64,000 bases of DNA from Rhizobium lentis (lineage in GTDB: Bacteria > Pseudomonadota > Alphaproteobacteria > Rhizobiales > Rhizobiaceae): NCBI RefSeq assembly GCF_014200175.1, contig NZ_JACHBD010000011.1, forward strand, positions 241,585 through 305,584, written 5' to 3'. The notes below the pieces were generated by a model. It was not told the DNA's origin. It saw only the letters and a list, made by a program, of their open reading frames with translations, and searched no databases. Positions within the stretch are counted from its first letter, which is position 1. Every line of letters starts with the position of its first letter. The position numbers were made by a program, and so were the translations under genes. Positions 27,901 through 35,480 of the stretch are shown here, in pieces.

Positions 27901-28597
27901 CAGCGCCGAGCTCGGCTGCGACCTGATCGACATAGCGCCTCAGAACCGGAGACAGATAGGCATCGACGACGGCGGTATCACCGCGGCCGACGAGCTTGAT
28001 CAGCGGTGAAACCACATGCGAGGGTGAGACCTGGGCGAAGCCGATCGCGCGGGCGATGGCGGCGGCCCGCTGCTCGTGCTCGGGGTAGCGATAGGCGTGC
28101 ATGAAGACGATGGCGACGGCGCGCAGCCCTTGGGCATAGGCAGCTTCCAGGGCTTGCCGCAAGTCATCCTCGTCGAGCGGGCGTTCTACGGTGCCGTCGG
28201 CCAGCACACGCTCGTCGGCCTCGATGACATCGGCATAGAGCAGTTCCGGCTTGACGATCTTCTTGGCGAAGATATCGGCGCGGGCCTGGTAGCCGATCTC
28301 CAGCGCGTCGCGAAAACCCTTCGTCGTCACCAGGAGGGTCGGATCACCCTTGCGCTCCAGAAGCGCATTGGTGGCGACCGTCGTTCCCATTTTCACCGCG
28401 CCGATGAGCTCGGAAGGGACCGGATCATCGGCTTTGAGGCCGAGCAACTCGCGAATGCCGTGCACCGCCGGGTCGCGATAGGCTTCCGGATTTTCCGAGA
28501 GCAGCTTGTGGGCAATGAGTGACCCGTCAGGGCGCCGGGCGACGATATCGGTGAACGTGCCGCCGCGATCGATCCAGAAATCCCACTGTCCGCCCAT
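24986..28597 (-). CDS. Fused hydantoinase A/B (5-oxoprolinase-like) protein
   Basis: ATP-dependent cyclic-amide hydrolase of 1203 aa in which HyuA- and HyuB-like halves are fused, as in eukaryotic 5-oxoprolinase. The N-terminal half begins with FWIDRGGTFTDIVA and has the ASKHA-type IGFDMGGTSTDVSHYDG and VAAGGGSI blocks (residues ~1-670). The HyuB half begins near VMLEVFNNLFMAIAEQMG and includes NAPYNGGTHLPDI and RRGSGGKG...GGGTERT (residues ~690-1195). It opens 5-oxoproline or hydantoin-like rings at the cost of ATP. An AGGAGG site precedes the ATG. A divergent MarR-type gene and a 26-bp palindrome lie just upstream. Confidence 0.9.
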   Translation of the reverse strand: MGGQWDFWIDRGGTFTDIVARRPDGSLIAHKLLSENPEAYRDPAVHGIRELLGLKADDPVPSELIGAVKMGTTVATNALLERKGDPTLLVTTKGFRDALEIGYQARADIFAKKIVKPELLYADVIEADERVLADGTVERPLDEDDLRQALEAAYAQGLRAVAIVFMHAYRYPEHEQRAAAIARAIGFAQVSPSHVVSPLIKLVGRGDTAVVDAYLSPVLRRYVDQVAAELGAVEGQGPKLMFMQSSGGLTDAHLFQGKDAILSGPAGGVVGAVEVSRIAGFNRMIGFDMGGTSTDVSHYDGELERAFETEVAGVRMRAPMMKIHTVAAGGGSILSYDGSRFRVGPESAGATPGPKSYRRGGPLAVTDANIMTGKLLPEFFPAIFGPEQDQPLDAEAVRAAFAELAETIGGGRAAEDVADGFLAIAVENMANAIKKISVQRGYDVSDYALTCFGGAGGQHACLVADSLGMKTVLIHPFSGILSAYGMGLADIRATRQRAVLTEIAEALATIGGIRAELEEDVREELRLQGVEAAEMEIVTRLHLQYKGTDTALPVAFGPQEEMVRAFAIAHKKQFGFIFEDRPVVVDSIEVEGIGGGADIEEAATQAEAFVPQALRTTRFFSGGAWHEAGIFERGALKPGAVLKGPALVIEPHQTIVVEPGWQARLTELDHIVLTREISLARNAAVGTNADPVMLEVFNNLFMAIAEQMGVTLQNTAHSVNIKERLDFSCAVFDRTGALVANAPHMPVHLGSMDRSVETIIRLNAGRIRPGDVFALNAPYNGGTHLPDITVVTPVFDDAGKTILFYVASRGHHADIGGKAPGSMTPRATKVDEEGVLIDNFLLVDEGRFREAEFAAMLKDHPYPARNPAQNLADVKAQIAANEKGVWELRKMVAHFGLDVVEAYMGHVQDNAEESVRRVIARLSDSQFTYPTDQGAVIKVKITVDRKAREATVDFTGTSAQQPTNFNAPEPVTRAAVLYVFRVMVEQPIPMNAGCLRPIRIIVPEGSMLRPVYPAAVVAGNVETSQHVTNALFGALGTLAAAQGSMNNLTFGNATYQYYETICAGGPAGRLNDGTGFDGADGVHTHMTNSRLTDPEVLEFRFPVVLEDFHIRRGSGGKGQYSAGGGTERTIRFLEMMDCSILSSHRMIRPFGLFGGEDGQLGKTEIRRANGTVERLEGCDQSMLAAGDAVIVTTPTGGGFGRPQ

Positions 28598-28627
28598 CGT
28601 CCGGCCTCCTGTTGAACTTAAAATTTA

Positions 28628-28653
28628 TTGACGATTTATCGATAAAATGTCAA
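28628..28653. promoter_or_regulatory. Palindromic operator between the oxoprolinase and MarR-type genes
   Basis: A 26-bp inverted repeat with 11 of 13 pairs matching: outer arms TTGAC/GTCAA and a perfect 12-bp core TTTATCGATAAA at 28635-28646, both sharing the same centre. It lies 31 bases from one start codon and 33 from the other, the usual place for a MarR-family dimer site. Confidence 0.65.
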
Positions 28654-28685
28654 CGTTTCTCATCTTGGATCGTGGAGGCATTGAT

Positions 28686-29213
28686 ATGGCGGATGGGCGT
28701 GGACGACAGGAGATCGGGCCGATCGTCTCCTCCGCACATCTGGCCGATGGCGCGCTTCCTGTTCTGTCGGAGCTGGAATTCGGCCTCATCCTTGCCAGCA
28801 ATGCCTTCGACCGCTGGATGGTGCGCTGCATGACGGCGGCCGGTGAGCCGGGCTGCGCCGCAATCGACGTGCTGGTGCTGCATTCGGTGGCTCACCGGCA
28901 GCGGCCGAAGCGGCTCGGCGACCTTTGCAGCGTGCTCGGCGTCGAGGATACCCATCTGGTGATTTATGCAATCAAGAAACTGGAAAAGCGCGATCTCGTG
29001 AAAAGCACGCGGGCGGGCAAGGAGAAGTTGATCGCTGCCACCGACAAGGGACTTGAAATCTGCCTGAAATATCGCGCCGTGCGCGAAGCGCTGCTGGTTG
29101 ATTCGGTCAGAGGGCTTGGGCTCGATCCGGCAGCGACATCGGCAGTGGCGGCGACGCTGAGGGCGCTATCCGGCCACTACGATCAAGCAGCAAGGGCCGC
29201 CGCCTCTTTATGA
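28686..29213 (+). CDS. MarR-type winged-helix transcriptional regulator
   Basis: Regulator of 175 aa. The central region (residues ~50-120) reads as a winged helix: FDRWMVRCM, IDVLVLHSVAHRQRPKRLGDLC, VLGVEDTHLVIYAIKKLEKRDLVKSTRAGKEKLIAATDKG, in which the recognition helix and wing are recognisable. The ATG at 28686 has GGAGG seven bases upstream; an earlier ATG at 28647 would start inside the operator region. It is divergent from the fused hydantoinase/oxoprolinase gene and probably controls it and itself through the shared palindrome. Confidence 0.8.
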   Translation: MADGRGRQEIGPIVSSAHLADGALPVLSELEFGLILASNAFDRWMVRCMTAAGEPGCAAIDVLVLHSVAHRQRPKRLGDLCSVLGVEDTHLVIYAIKKLEKRDLVKSTRAGKEKLIAATDKGLEICLKYRAVREALLVDSVRGLGLDPAATSAVAATLRALSGHYDQAARAAASL

Positions 29214-29266
29214 CGACAGCCCTTGTCGGGGGCAGGGAGAGATCCCCCGGTATTCAGGTGGCTTTT

Positions 29267-29482
29267 TCAGCCGAAGCAGGGCATGGCCGGCAGATTGGCG
29301 CGGCTTGCCAGCGCCCCGATCATCTTGCCCACCGGCGTCGGGCGTGGTTCGCGTTTGCCGGCGGCCGTCTCCAGGAGCTGCTTGAAGTCCTCAAGCTTCA
29401 CGCCGTCGGCGCGCAACACCATGGCGATCAGGGGGTCGCGAAGGGCTTCGGATATCGTCAGGTCGTCTCTGGTCGTTCTCAT
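29267..29482 (-). CDS. Small conserved-looking hypothetical protein
   Basis: A 71-residue protein without signal peptide or membrane segment. The sequence suggests an N-terminal helical half (SEALRDPLIAMVLRADGVKLEDFKQLLE) and a basic, proline-containing tail ending NLPAMPCFG. AGGAGGACAAGCC upstream of the ATG is a strong ribosome site, which argues for a real gene. It is divergent from a TetR-family gene with two operator-like boxes in the shared gap, so it could be a target of that regulator. No function is assigned. Confidence 0.6.
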   Translation of the reverse strand: MRTTRDDLTISEALRDPLIAMVLRADGVKLEDFKQLLETAAGKREPRPTPVGKMIGALASRANLPAMPCFG

Positions 29483-29562
29483 GGCTTGTCCTCCTTTCGT
29501 GGGCGGTCGCCCGTGTTTCACATCCGCCGCCAACCCTGTGCGTTGACTTTCGCGGTCTGTGG

Positions 29563-29580
29563 TGTTACCGGTAAGTAACA
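29563..29580. promoter_or_regulatory. TetR-type operator box 1
   Basis: TGTTAC-N6-GTAACA, an 18-bp box with perfect 6-bp outer arms, 28 bases before the TetR-family start codon and between it and the divergent small gene. Confidence 0.55.
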
Positions 29581-29587
29581 ATGCTGT

Positions 29588-29605
29588 TGTTACCGATCGG
29601 TCACA
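29588..29605. promoter_or_regulatory. TetR-type operator box 2
   Basis: TGTTACCGATCGGTCACA, an 18-bp palindrome with one mismatched pair, 25 bases centre-to-centre from box 1 and ending three bases before the start codon of the TetR-family gene. Two spaced copies of one motif suggest cooperative autorepression. Confidence 0.6.
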
Positions 29606-29608
29606 TTG

Positions 29609-30232
29609 ATGTCAAGGACTTCGTCCGCAAAAAAATCAGAAACTTCGAATGAAATCTCCGCAACCGTTTCAGAAGATCGCATCCCGCCGCGGGAGCGCAT
29701 CGTCTCGACGGCGGTGGAGCTTTTCCGCGAACGCGGCATCCGCGGCATCGGCGTCGATGCCATTGCCGACGCCGCGCTGACCAACAAGATGACGCTCTAC
29801 CGCCATTTCGGCTCGAAGGACGAACTCGTCTGCGAGACGCTGCGGCGCGCCTCCGAAAAGGCCGATGCCATCTGGCGCGACCTGGAGGCCGCTCATCCCG
29901 GCGATCCTCGTGCCCAGCTCGACGCCTGGGTGGAGATGCGGGCGCAGTGTCTGAACGGCGAGCCCGCGGGCTGCGATCTCGCCAACGCTGCCATCGAGCT
30001 CAAGGGGGAGGGCCATCCCGCCCACGAAATGATCGAACGGCACAAGGCCGCACAGCGTGATCGCCTGGCCGCGCTCTGTTCGGCAGCGGGTGCGCGCGAA
30101 CCTCAACTTCTCGCCGATACGCTGACGCTGCTGCTCGAAGGCGCGCGCGTCAGTCGCCAGGCGATGGGCGCCGCCGGCTGTTGCGGCCATTTCGCCAAGG
30201 CATGCAGAGCAGCGATCGCCTCTTTCACCTGA
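29609..30232 (+). CDS. TetR/AcrR-family transcriptional regulator
   Basis: Regulator of 207 aa. The TetR DNA-binding domain lies at about residues 28-75 (RERIVSTAVELFRERGIRGIG, DAIADAALTNKMTLYRHFGSKDEL). The C-terminal ligand domain has the LEAAHPGDPRAQLDAWVEMR and GAAGCCGHFAKACRAAI segments. A TTG codon precedes the ATG in frame; the ATG is preferred. Two palindromic boxes directly upstream suggest autoregulation. Inducer and distant targets are unknown. Confidence 0.88.
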   Translation: MSRTSSAKKSETSNEISATVSEDRIPPRERIVSTAVELFRERGIRGIGVDAIADAALTNKMTLYRHFGSKDELVCETLRRASEKADAIWRDLEAAHPGDPRAQLDAWVEMRAQCLNGEPAGCDLANAAIELKGEGHPAHEMIERHKAAQRDRLAALCSAAGAREPQLLADTLTLLLEGARVSRQAMGAAGCCGHFAKACRAAIASFT

Positions 30233-30297
30233 CCTCCGGGGAACCTTACCGCCTCCATGCCGTTTTTCCATCACCGGAAGGCAATGTGGAGGCAGAG

Positions 30298-30495
30298 ATG
30301 AACTACGTCTATCTCAAGCGCCTATATGCCAAACGCGCCGAGCTTGAAGCCAAGCTGGAGCTTCACGATGCGCGCTATTGTTTCGGCGAGGAAGAAGTCG
30401 ATGACGGCACCGACAGCGATCTGCGCCAGCGATTGAGCGAGGTATCCGACGAGATCGCCGCCCTCGAGAACAGAGCGGCTAATCCCTGGCGCTGA
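30298..30495 (+). CDS. Small hypothetical coiled-coil protein
   Basis: A 65-residue, highly charged protein (MNYVYLKRLYAKRAELEAKL, then DARYCFGEEEVDD and a second helix with RQRLSEVSDEIAALENRA). Leucine/alanine spacing suggests a helical hairpin or short coiled coil. GGAGG six bases before the ATG supports translation. It lies just after the TetR gene and its 3' end overlaps the convergent DUF1810 gene by 17 bases. No family was recognised. Confidence 0.55.
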   Translation: MNYVYLKRLYAKRAELEAKLELHDARYCFGEEEVDDGTDSDLRQRLSEVSDEIAALENRAANPWR

Positions 30496-30916
30496 GAATC
30501 TCCATCGTCCGCTCGTCGAACTGTCCCTCATAAAAACGCTCGATCGCCCGGTGGAAGGGCGAGCCATGATCGCTGATCGCGGCAAACAGCGTCATCGATG
30601 AGCGCAGCTTGAAGTCATCGGGCGAGCCAAGGATGACGTGCGCCGATCGGCCCTTGACCGATAAAATCGCCTCGACGCAGAGCAGCAGCCGGCTTGAAAG
30701 AATGGGATGGGCGAGATAGGCGGCGGCTTCCTCGGCCGAACGGATCGCATATTTTTTCGCCATCGCCGACGTGCCGAGACCTGATATCTGCGGGAAGATG
30801 AACCACATCCAGTGGGACGTCTTGCGTCCGGCTTGCAGCTCGGAGAGCGCCTGTTGGTAGATGCCGTTCTGGGCTTCGACGAAGCGGTCGAGGTTGAAGT
30901 CGATATCACCGGCCAT
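30479..30916 (-). CDS. DUF1810 family protein
   Basis: A 145-residue protein with the DUF1810 pattern: FNLDRFVEAQNGIYQQALSEL, SHWMWFIFPQISGLG, YAIRSAEEAAAYLAHPIL and PDDFKLRSSMTLF. The family is widespread in bacteria and has no firmly established biochemical role. A GAAAGAACC upstream gives a modest ribosome site. It is convergent with, and overlaps by 17 bases, the small coiled-coil gene. It appears to be a single-gene unit. Confidence 0.85.
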   Translation of the reverse strand: MAGDIDFNLDRFVEAQNGIYQQALSELQAGRKTSHWMWFIFPQISGLGTSAMAKKYAIRSAEEAAAYLAHPILSSRLLLCVEAILSVKGRSAHVILGSPDDFKLRSSMTLFAAISDHGSPFHRAIERFYEGQFDERTMEILSARD

Positions 30917-31006
30917 GGTTCTTTCCCTTTTCCTGCTGTGTTGCAGCCTGGGCCAAGGGGCTCCATGCCCGGCGAAACTTTTCTGCCCGACGAGGTGGCC
31001 AGGCTC

Positions 31007-31321
31007 TCAGCAGACCCTTTCAGCGTAAGGGCTGCTGTCGCGGCAATGGCCGTAAGCCGGATGATGCGGCGGATTATCGCCGGCGGGGGCGGCAATGGCC
31101 GATGTCGTCATCGGATCGGTATTGCCGGAAGAATATGCGGCAAAACCCGCAAAGCTCAAGACAAGCAATGCGCCGACAATGACAACGCGCTCAAAGCCCG
31201 AAAGTTTCTGGGCTCTGACATGTTCCGCATAATCGCGCTCGCCGGCGCCGGCCGTTTCGTCCTCTTTCACGTGGACGGTCACCATATCCCGGTGACGGCT
31301 TAAAGTTTCACAATCTGTCAT
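31007..31321 (-). CDS. Hypothetical single-pass membrane protein
   Basis: A 104-residue protein starting at the ATG that follows GCAGGAG. About 45 polar residues precede a single membrane segment (RVVIVGALLVLSFAGFAAY, roughly residues 44-62). A short alanine/proline-rich tail with a His-rich HHPAYGHC segment follows and would be periplasmic. A longer open frame extends upstream to 31450 but has no ribosome site. Similar small proteins are common and unassigned in rhizobia; no function is offered. The 235-bp stretch from here to the amidase gene holds only a doubtful 26-codon leader. Confidence 0.55.
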   Translation of the reverse strand: MTDCETLSRHRDMVTVHVKEDETAGAGERDYAEHVRAQKLSGFERVVIVGALLVLSFAGFAAYSSGNTDPMTTSAIAAPAGDNPPHHPAYGHCRDSSPYAERVC

Positions 31322-31479
31322 TCTAAATACTCCTGCAACACATGCGGAGTCGCGTCCCGAGGGTAAACCCTCACCCTCGTGCCGAATCCTACTCCAAATG
31401 CGAGCATCATGTGTGGTTTCAATCGCGGCAATTGAAGGGGCGATCTGCAAACGCAGTGTTCAAAAAATCGAACTAATGC

Positions 31480-31560
31480 ATGCAAAATATCGTGAAGCTC
31501 TGGCTCATCGAAATGATCCGCGGTAATCCGGAGGGATATTTCGTCTGGATCGTCCCATGA
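31480..31560 (+). other. Possible 26-codon leader ORF coupled to the amidase gene
   Basis: An open frame from ATG 31480 encodes a hydrophobic 26-residue peptide (ending GYFVWIVP) whose stop overlaps the amidase ATG as ATGA at 31557-31560. The amidase has no visible ribosome site of its own, so coupling would make sense, but the leader has none either. Weak evidence. Confidence 0.2.
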
Positions 31561-32927
31561 GCAAATCCTTCGGCGCCATGTCGGTCGCCCAGCTTTCCGT
31601 CCTCATTCAGGGCGGCGCAGCCGATCCGGTCGATGTGGCCGAGTCCGTCTTCGACGCCATCGCGAATTACGCCGACAAGGCCGTCTTCACCATGCTGCTT
31701 GAAGACCGGGCGATGGAAGAAGCGCGCGCGTCTTCCGAACGGCTGCGGCAGGGGCGCTCGCTCGGACTGCTGGACGGTATTCCGATCGCCTGGAAAGATC
31801 TTTTCGACATTGAAGGCCGGACGACGACGGCGGGTTCGAGCGTCCTGGCAAGGGATGCGCCGGCCGAACGGGATGCGGCCGTCGTCGCTTTGCTCAGGAA
31901 TGCCGGCATGATCGCCATCGGCTGTACCAATATGAGCGAGTTCGCCTTTTCCGGCCTCGGCATCAATCCGCATTACGGCACGCCGGTCAATCCGCGTAGC
32001 GCCGACCGCCCGCGTATCCCCGGCGGTTCCTCCTCCGGCGCCGGTGTGGCCGTCGCCGCCGGACTGGTGCCGGTCGCGATGGGCACGGATACCGGCGGCT
32101 CGGTGCGTATTCCCGCCGCCCTCAACGGCATCGTCGGCTACAAGGCGACACGCGGCCGCCATGCCATGGACGGTGTCTATCCGCTGGCGAAAAGCCTGGA
32201 TTCGTTGGGGCCGCTTTGCCGCACAGTCAAGGACGCGGTTTGGATCGATGCGGCGATGCGCGGCCTGACCGCGCCCGAGGTCGCTGAGCGTCCGCTGCTG
32301 GGGCTGGAATTGCTCGTGCCTGAAAATATCGTCTTCGACGGAGCCGAGCCTGACGTGATCGCCGCGTTCGAGGCCGCTTTGGAACGTCTTCAAAGCGCGG
32401 GCGTTCATGTTGCCCGCGCCGTCATTCCCGCCTTCGATGAGATTTTCGATCTGATGACGAGATATGGCCCGCTGGTCACCGCGGAAGCTTTCGCGTTGCA
32501 TCGGGAACGGCTCGCGGGACCTGATGCGGACAGGATGGACCATCGTGTCGTCATGCGGACCCGCTTGGGAAGCAGGACGAGCCTGGCCGATTACCTGGCG
32601 ATCCTTGCGGCGCGCGGCCGCCTGATCGCCGATGTCGAGCGCCTTGTCGGCGACCGGCTCATCGCTTTTCCAACGGTCGCCCATGTCGCTCCGCCGATCG
32701 GTCCGCTGGAGCAGGACGACGACCTGTTCTTCGCCACCAACAACAAGACGCTGCGAAATACCGCGCTCGGCAATTTCCTCGACTGGTGCGGCGTCTCCAT
32801 CCCCTGCGGCACCGGTGCCTCAGGCATGCCGGTCGGGCTGCTGCTTTCGGCGACAGCCCGTCGCGACGAAGCGCTGCTGGGAGTTGCCCTTGCCGCCGAA
32901 CCGGTCGTTCGCGGCGATTTCAGCTGA
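31557..32927 (+). CDS. Amidase signature family hydrolase
   Basis: Amidase of 456 aa with the Ser-cisSer-Lys machinery: the lysine in IPIAWKDLFDIEG (about residue 81), the glycine/serine-rich PGGSSSGAGVAVAAG (about 160) and the nucleophile serine in GTDTGGSVRIPAALNGIVG (about 180). It hydrolyses an amide to acid and ammonia; GatA-like and nicotinamidase-type paralogues share these motifs, so the substrate is open. Absence of GatB/GatC neighbours argues against a tRNA amidotransferase role. No clear ribosome site precedes the ATG. A frameshifted isomerase gene follows on the same strand after 66 bases. Confidence 0.85.
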   Translation: MSKSFGAMSVAQLSVLIQGGAADPVDVAESVFDAIANYADKAVFTMLLEDRAMEEARASSERLRQGRSLGLLDGIPIAWKDLFDIEGRTTTAGSSVLARDAPAERDAAVVALLRNAGMIAIGCTNMSEFAFSGLGINPHYGTPVNPRSADRPRIPGGSSSGAGVAVAAGLVPVAMGTDTGGSVRIPAALNGIVGYKATRGRHAMDGVYPLAKSLDSLGPLCRTVKDAVWIDAAMRGLTAPEVAERPLLGLELLVPENIVFDGAEPDVIAAFEAALERLQSAGVHVARAVIPAFDEIFDLMTRYGPLVTAEAFALHRERLAGPDADRMDHRVVMRTRLGSRTSLADYLAILAARGRLIADVERLVGDRLIAFPTVAHVAPPIGPLEQDDDLFFATNNKTLRNTALGNFLDWCGVSIPCGTGASGMPVGLLLSATARRDEALLGVALAAEPVVRGDFS

Positions 32928-32993
32928 TCGACAATTGATCCGACGAGCGTTTGTTGCCATTGATGGCATCTGGAGATCCTGGGAGGACGGCAG

Positions 32994-33853
32994 ATGCAGC
33001 TTTTGCAAAATGGACGCTTCGCGGTTTCGACATGGTCGTTGCATCGCTTGCTAGGCGCCGTCCACGCCTACAGCCCTGACCCCGACAAGAGCGCGGCGCC
33101 GAAGGAACCCTACGGCCCCGGCGGCGCGGCGCTAATCGACGTGCCGGCGATGCTGGCGGCGCGCGGCGTCAACCGGCTGGAAATCTGCTCCTTCCATCTG
33201 CCGAGCCTCGATGCCGCTTATATCGGCGAACTCAGCGATGCGATGGCGGCCTCGAACGTGGTGCTCCAGACGCTGCTCGTGAGGACGGCGATCCCAGCCA
33301 TGCCGGGACGGCAGAACGCGACATCGGCTGGATGGCCGAGTGGATCGGCATCGCGGCGGCACTCGGGGCGCAGAGAATGCGCGTCATCGCCGGCAAGCAG
33401 AAGCCGACAGATGAAAATCTTAGCCGGGCCGCCCGTCACCTCAGCTGGCTCACCGAGAAGGCGGAAGGCAGCGGCGTACGGATTGTCGTCGAGAACTGGT
33501 TCGATTTGCTGCCGTCGCCGGTGGAGATGAACTGGCTGCTCGACCGGCTGGACGGCAAGGTCGGGCTCAACGGCGACCTAGGCAACTGGTCGGCACCCGC
33601 GAAATATGCCGGTCTGGCCGATATCATGCGCCGGGCGGAAATCTGCCACGCCAAGGCCGATTACAATGCCGGCGGCCTCGATGCAGACGACTACCGCCAA
33701 TGCTTGGAGATGTGCGAAAGAGCCGGTTATGCCGGCCCTTTCACGCTGATCTACGACTCGCCCTTCTTCCCCGACGAATGGGACGGCATCCTGCTGCAAA
33801 AGCGCTTCATCGAGGATTTTCTGCGCGGCGCGCCGGCGCGCCGGACGGCTTGA
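32994..33853 (+). pseudogene. Sugar phosphate isomerase/epimerase (xylose-isomerase-like TIM barrel), frameshifted
   Basis: Two overlapping frames together encode one ~286-aa AP-endonuclease-2-fold protein. The first (from ATG 32994, with MQLLQNGRFAVSTWSLHRL and LEICSFHLPSLD) runs to about 33280. The second continues with DGDPSHAGTAERDIGWMAEW, IVVENWFD, NGDLGNW, ICHAKADY and IYDSPFFPDEWDG to 33853. Restoring one base near 33279-33282 joins them, turning the CTCGTGAGG stretch into an in-frame acidic loop. Metal-ligand candidates in the second half (Glu of VVENW, Asp of GDLGN, His of CHAKAD) are intact. Either a recent inactivating deletion or a sequencing error is possible. Confidence 0.75.
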
Positions 33854-33868
33854 ACCGAAGCGTTCCCA

Positions 33869-35383
33869 TTACTCCTGGCGCGGGAACCGCTGGCTTTCCT
33901 CCAGCACGTTCAGATCCATGTGGTTGCGCATATAACGCTCCGACGCTTTCTGCAGCGGCTGATAATCCCATGGATAATAGGCGCCGTTGCGCAGCGCTGC
34001 GTAGACCACCCAGCGGCGGGCCTGGCTTTCGCGCACGGCCGCGTCGAAAGCGGCAAGGTTCCAGCGCCGGCCCGCCTGTTCGACGAGCCGCGCCAGCGTC
34101 TCGGCATGCGCCGGATTTCCCGCGAGATCGTCAAGCTCTTGCGGATCGGCCTCGAGATCGAACAGCATCGGCGGGTCCTTCTCGCAGAGCGAGAGCTTGT
34201 AGCGCCCGTCCCTGATGCAGACGAGCGGAGCTTCCGAGCCTTCCGCGGCATATTCCATCAGTACCGGGCCACGGCCGCCGGTGCCCGTCGCGAGGGCTGC
34301 AAGATCTTGGCCTTCGGTCCACGGCTTCAATGACGCGATATCAATGCCGGCAAGACCGGCAAGCGTCGGCGTTACGTCAAGGGTGGAGACAGGCTGATCG
34401 ATGCGCTTCGGCGTCCAGCCGGGGGCTGCGATCATCAGCGGAACCCGCGCCGAACCTTCGAAGAAGTTCATCTTGAACCAGAGGCCGCGATCGCCAAGCA
34501 TGTCGCCGTGGTCGGACACGAAGAGGATGATGGTGTTCTCCGCCATGCGGCTGCGTTCCAGCACGCCGAGAATCTCGCCGATCTTGTCGTCGACATAGGA
34601 GATATTGGCGAAATAGCCGCGTCTTGCCCGCCTGATCTGCTCTTGGCTGATGTCGAACGCATTGTGCTCGCAGGCGTTCATCAGGCGCTGAGAATGAGGA
34701 TCCTGCCGCTCGAAAGGGATCGCAGCGACCGCCGGGTCGAGTGCCGGGCAGTCCTCGTAGAGATCCCAGAATTTGCGGCGCGCGACATAGGGGTCGTGCG
34801 GATGGGTGAAGCTGACGGTAAGGCACCAGGGGCGTTCGTCATGACCACGCGAGAGGTCGAAGAGCTTGCGGGTGGCGTGATAGGCGACCTCGTCGTCATA
34901 TTCCATCTGATTGGTGATTTCGGCAATGCCGGCGCCGGTGACCGAGCCGAGATTGTGATACCACCAGTCGATGCGCTCGCCGGGCTTGGTATAATCGGGC
35001 GTCCAGCCGAAATCGGCCGGATAGATGTCCGTCGTCAGCCGTTCCTCGAAACCGTGAAGCTGGTCGGGGCCGACGAAATGCATCTTGCCCGACAGCGCCG
35101 TCTGGTATCCGGCCGCGCGCAGATGGTGTGCATAGGTCGGAATGTCGGAGGCAAATTCCGCCGCGTTGTCATAGACGCGCGTCCGGCTCGGCAATTGCCC
35201 CGACATGAAGGACGCCCGCGCCGGCGCGCAGAGCGGGCTTGCCGTATAGCTATTGGCAAAACGCACGGAGCGGCCCGCCAGTAATTTCAGATGCGGCGCG
35301 TGAAGAAAATCGGCGGGACCATCGGGAAAGAAGGTTCCGTTCAACTGGTCCACCATCAGGATGAGGATGTTCGGGCGCGCCAT
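33869..35383 (-). CDS. betC: Choline-sulfatase BetC
   Basis: Sulfatase of 504 aa that splits choline-O-sulfate into choline and sulfate, feeding glycine betaine synthesis and sulfur supply. It opens with RPNILILMVDQLNGTFFPDGPA, typical of BetC. The sulfatase signature SPLCAPARASFM contains the cysteine (about residue 54) that is converted to formylglycine. Further conserved blocks are ALSGKMHFVGPDQLHGFEER, FVSDHGDMLGDRGLWFK and the C-terminal choline-sulfatase extension YAALRNGAYYPWDYQPLQKASERY. AGGAGGAACGAC gives the start. A divergent LysR-type regulator gene is adjacent. No betA or betB lies in this window. Confidence 0.93.
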   Translation of the reverse strand: MARPNILILMVDQLNGTFFPDGPADFLHAPHLKLLAGRSVRFANSYTASPLCAPARASFMSGQLPSRTRVYDNAAEFASDIPTYAHHLRAAGYQTALSGKMHFVGPDQLHGFEERLTTDIYPADFGWTPDYTKPGERIDWWYHNLGSVTGAGIAEITNQMEYDDEVAYHATRKLFDLSRGHDERPWCLTVSFTHPHDPYVARRKFWDLYEDCPALDPAVAAIPFERQDPHSQRLMNACEHNAFDISQEQIRRARRGYFANISYVDDKIGEILGVLERSRMAENTIILFVSDHGDMLGDRGLWFKMNFFEGSARVPLMIAAPGWTPKRIDQPVSTLDVTPTLAGLAGIDIASLKPWTEGQDLAALATGTGGRGPVLMEYAAEGSEAPLVCIRDGRYKLSLCEKDPPMLFDLEADPQELDDLAGNPAHAETLARLVEQAGRRWNLAAFDAAVRESQARRWVVYAALRNGAYYPWDYQPLQKASERYMRNHMDLNVLEESQRFPRQE

Positions 35384-35436
35384 GTCGTTCCTCCTTTTTG
35401 CTATTTGATGATTTTATTGAAGCGCCTAATATGACG

Positions 35437-35450
35437 GCTGTAAAGACAGC
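35437..35450. promoter_or_regulatory. Inverted repeat between betC and its LysR regulator
   Basis: GCTGT-AAAG-ACAGC, a perfect 5-bp inverted repeat in the 97-bp divergent gap, 31 bases before the LysR start codon. Position and symmetry suit a LysR-family binding site. Confidence 0.4.
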
Positions 35451-35480
35451 TTTTTTCGATGGCTGCTCAAAGGTATTTTT

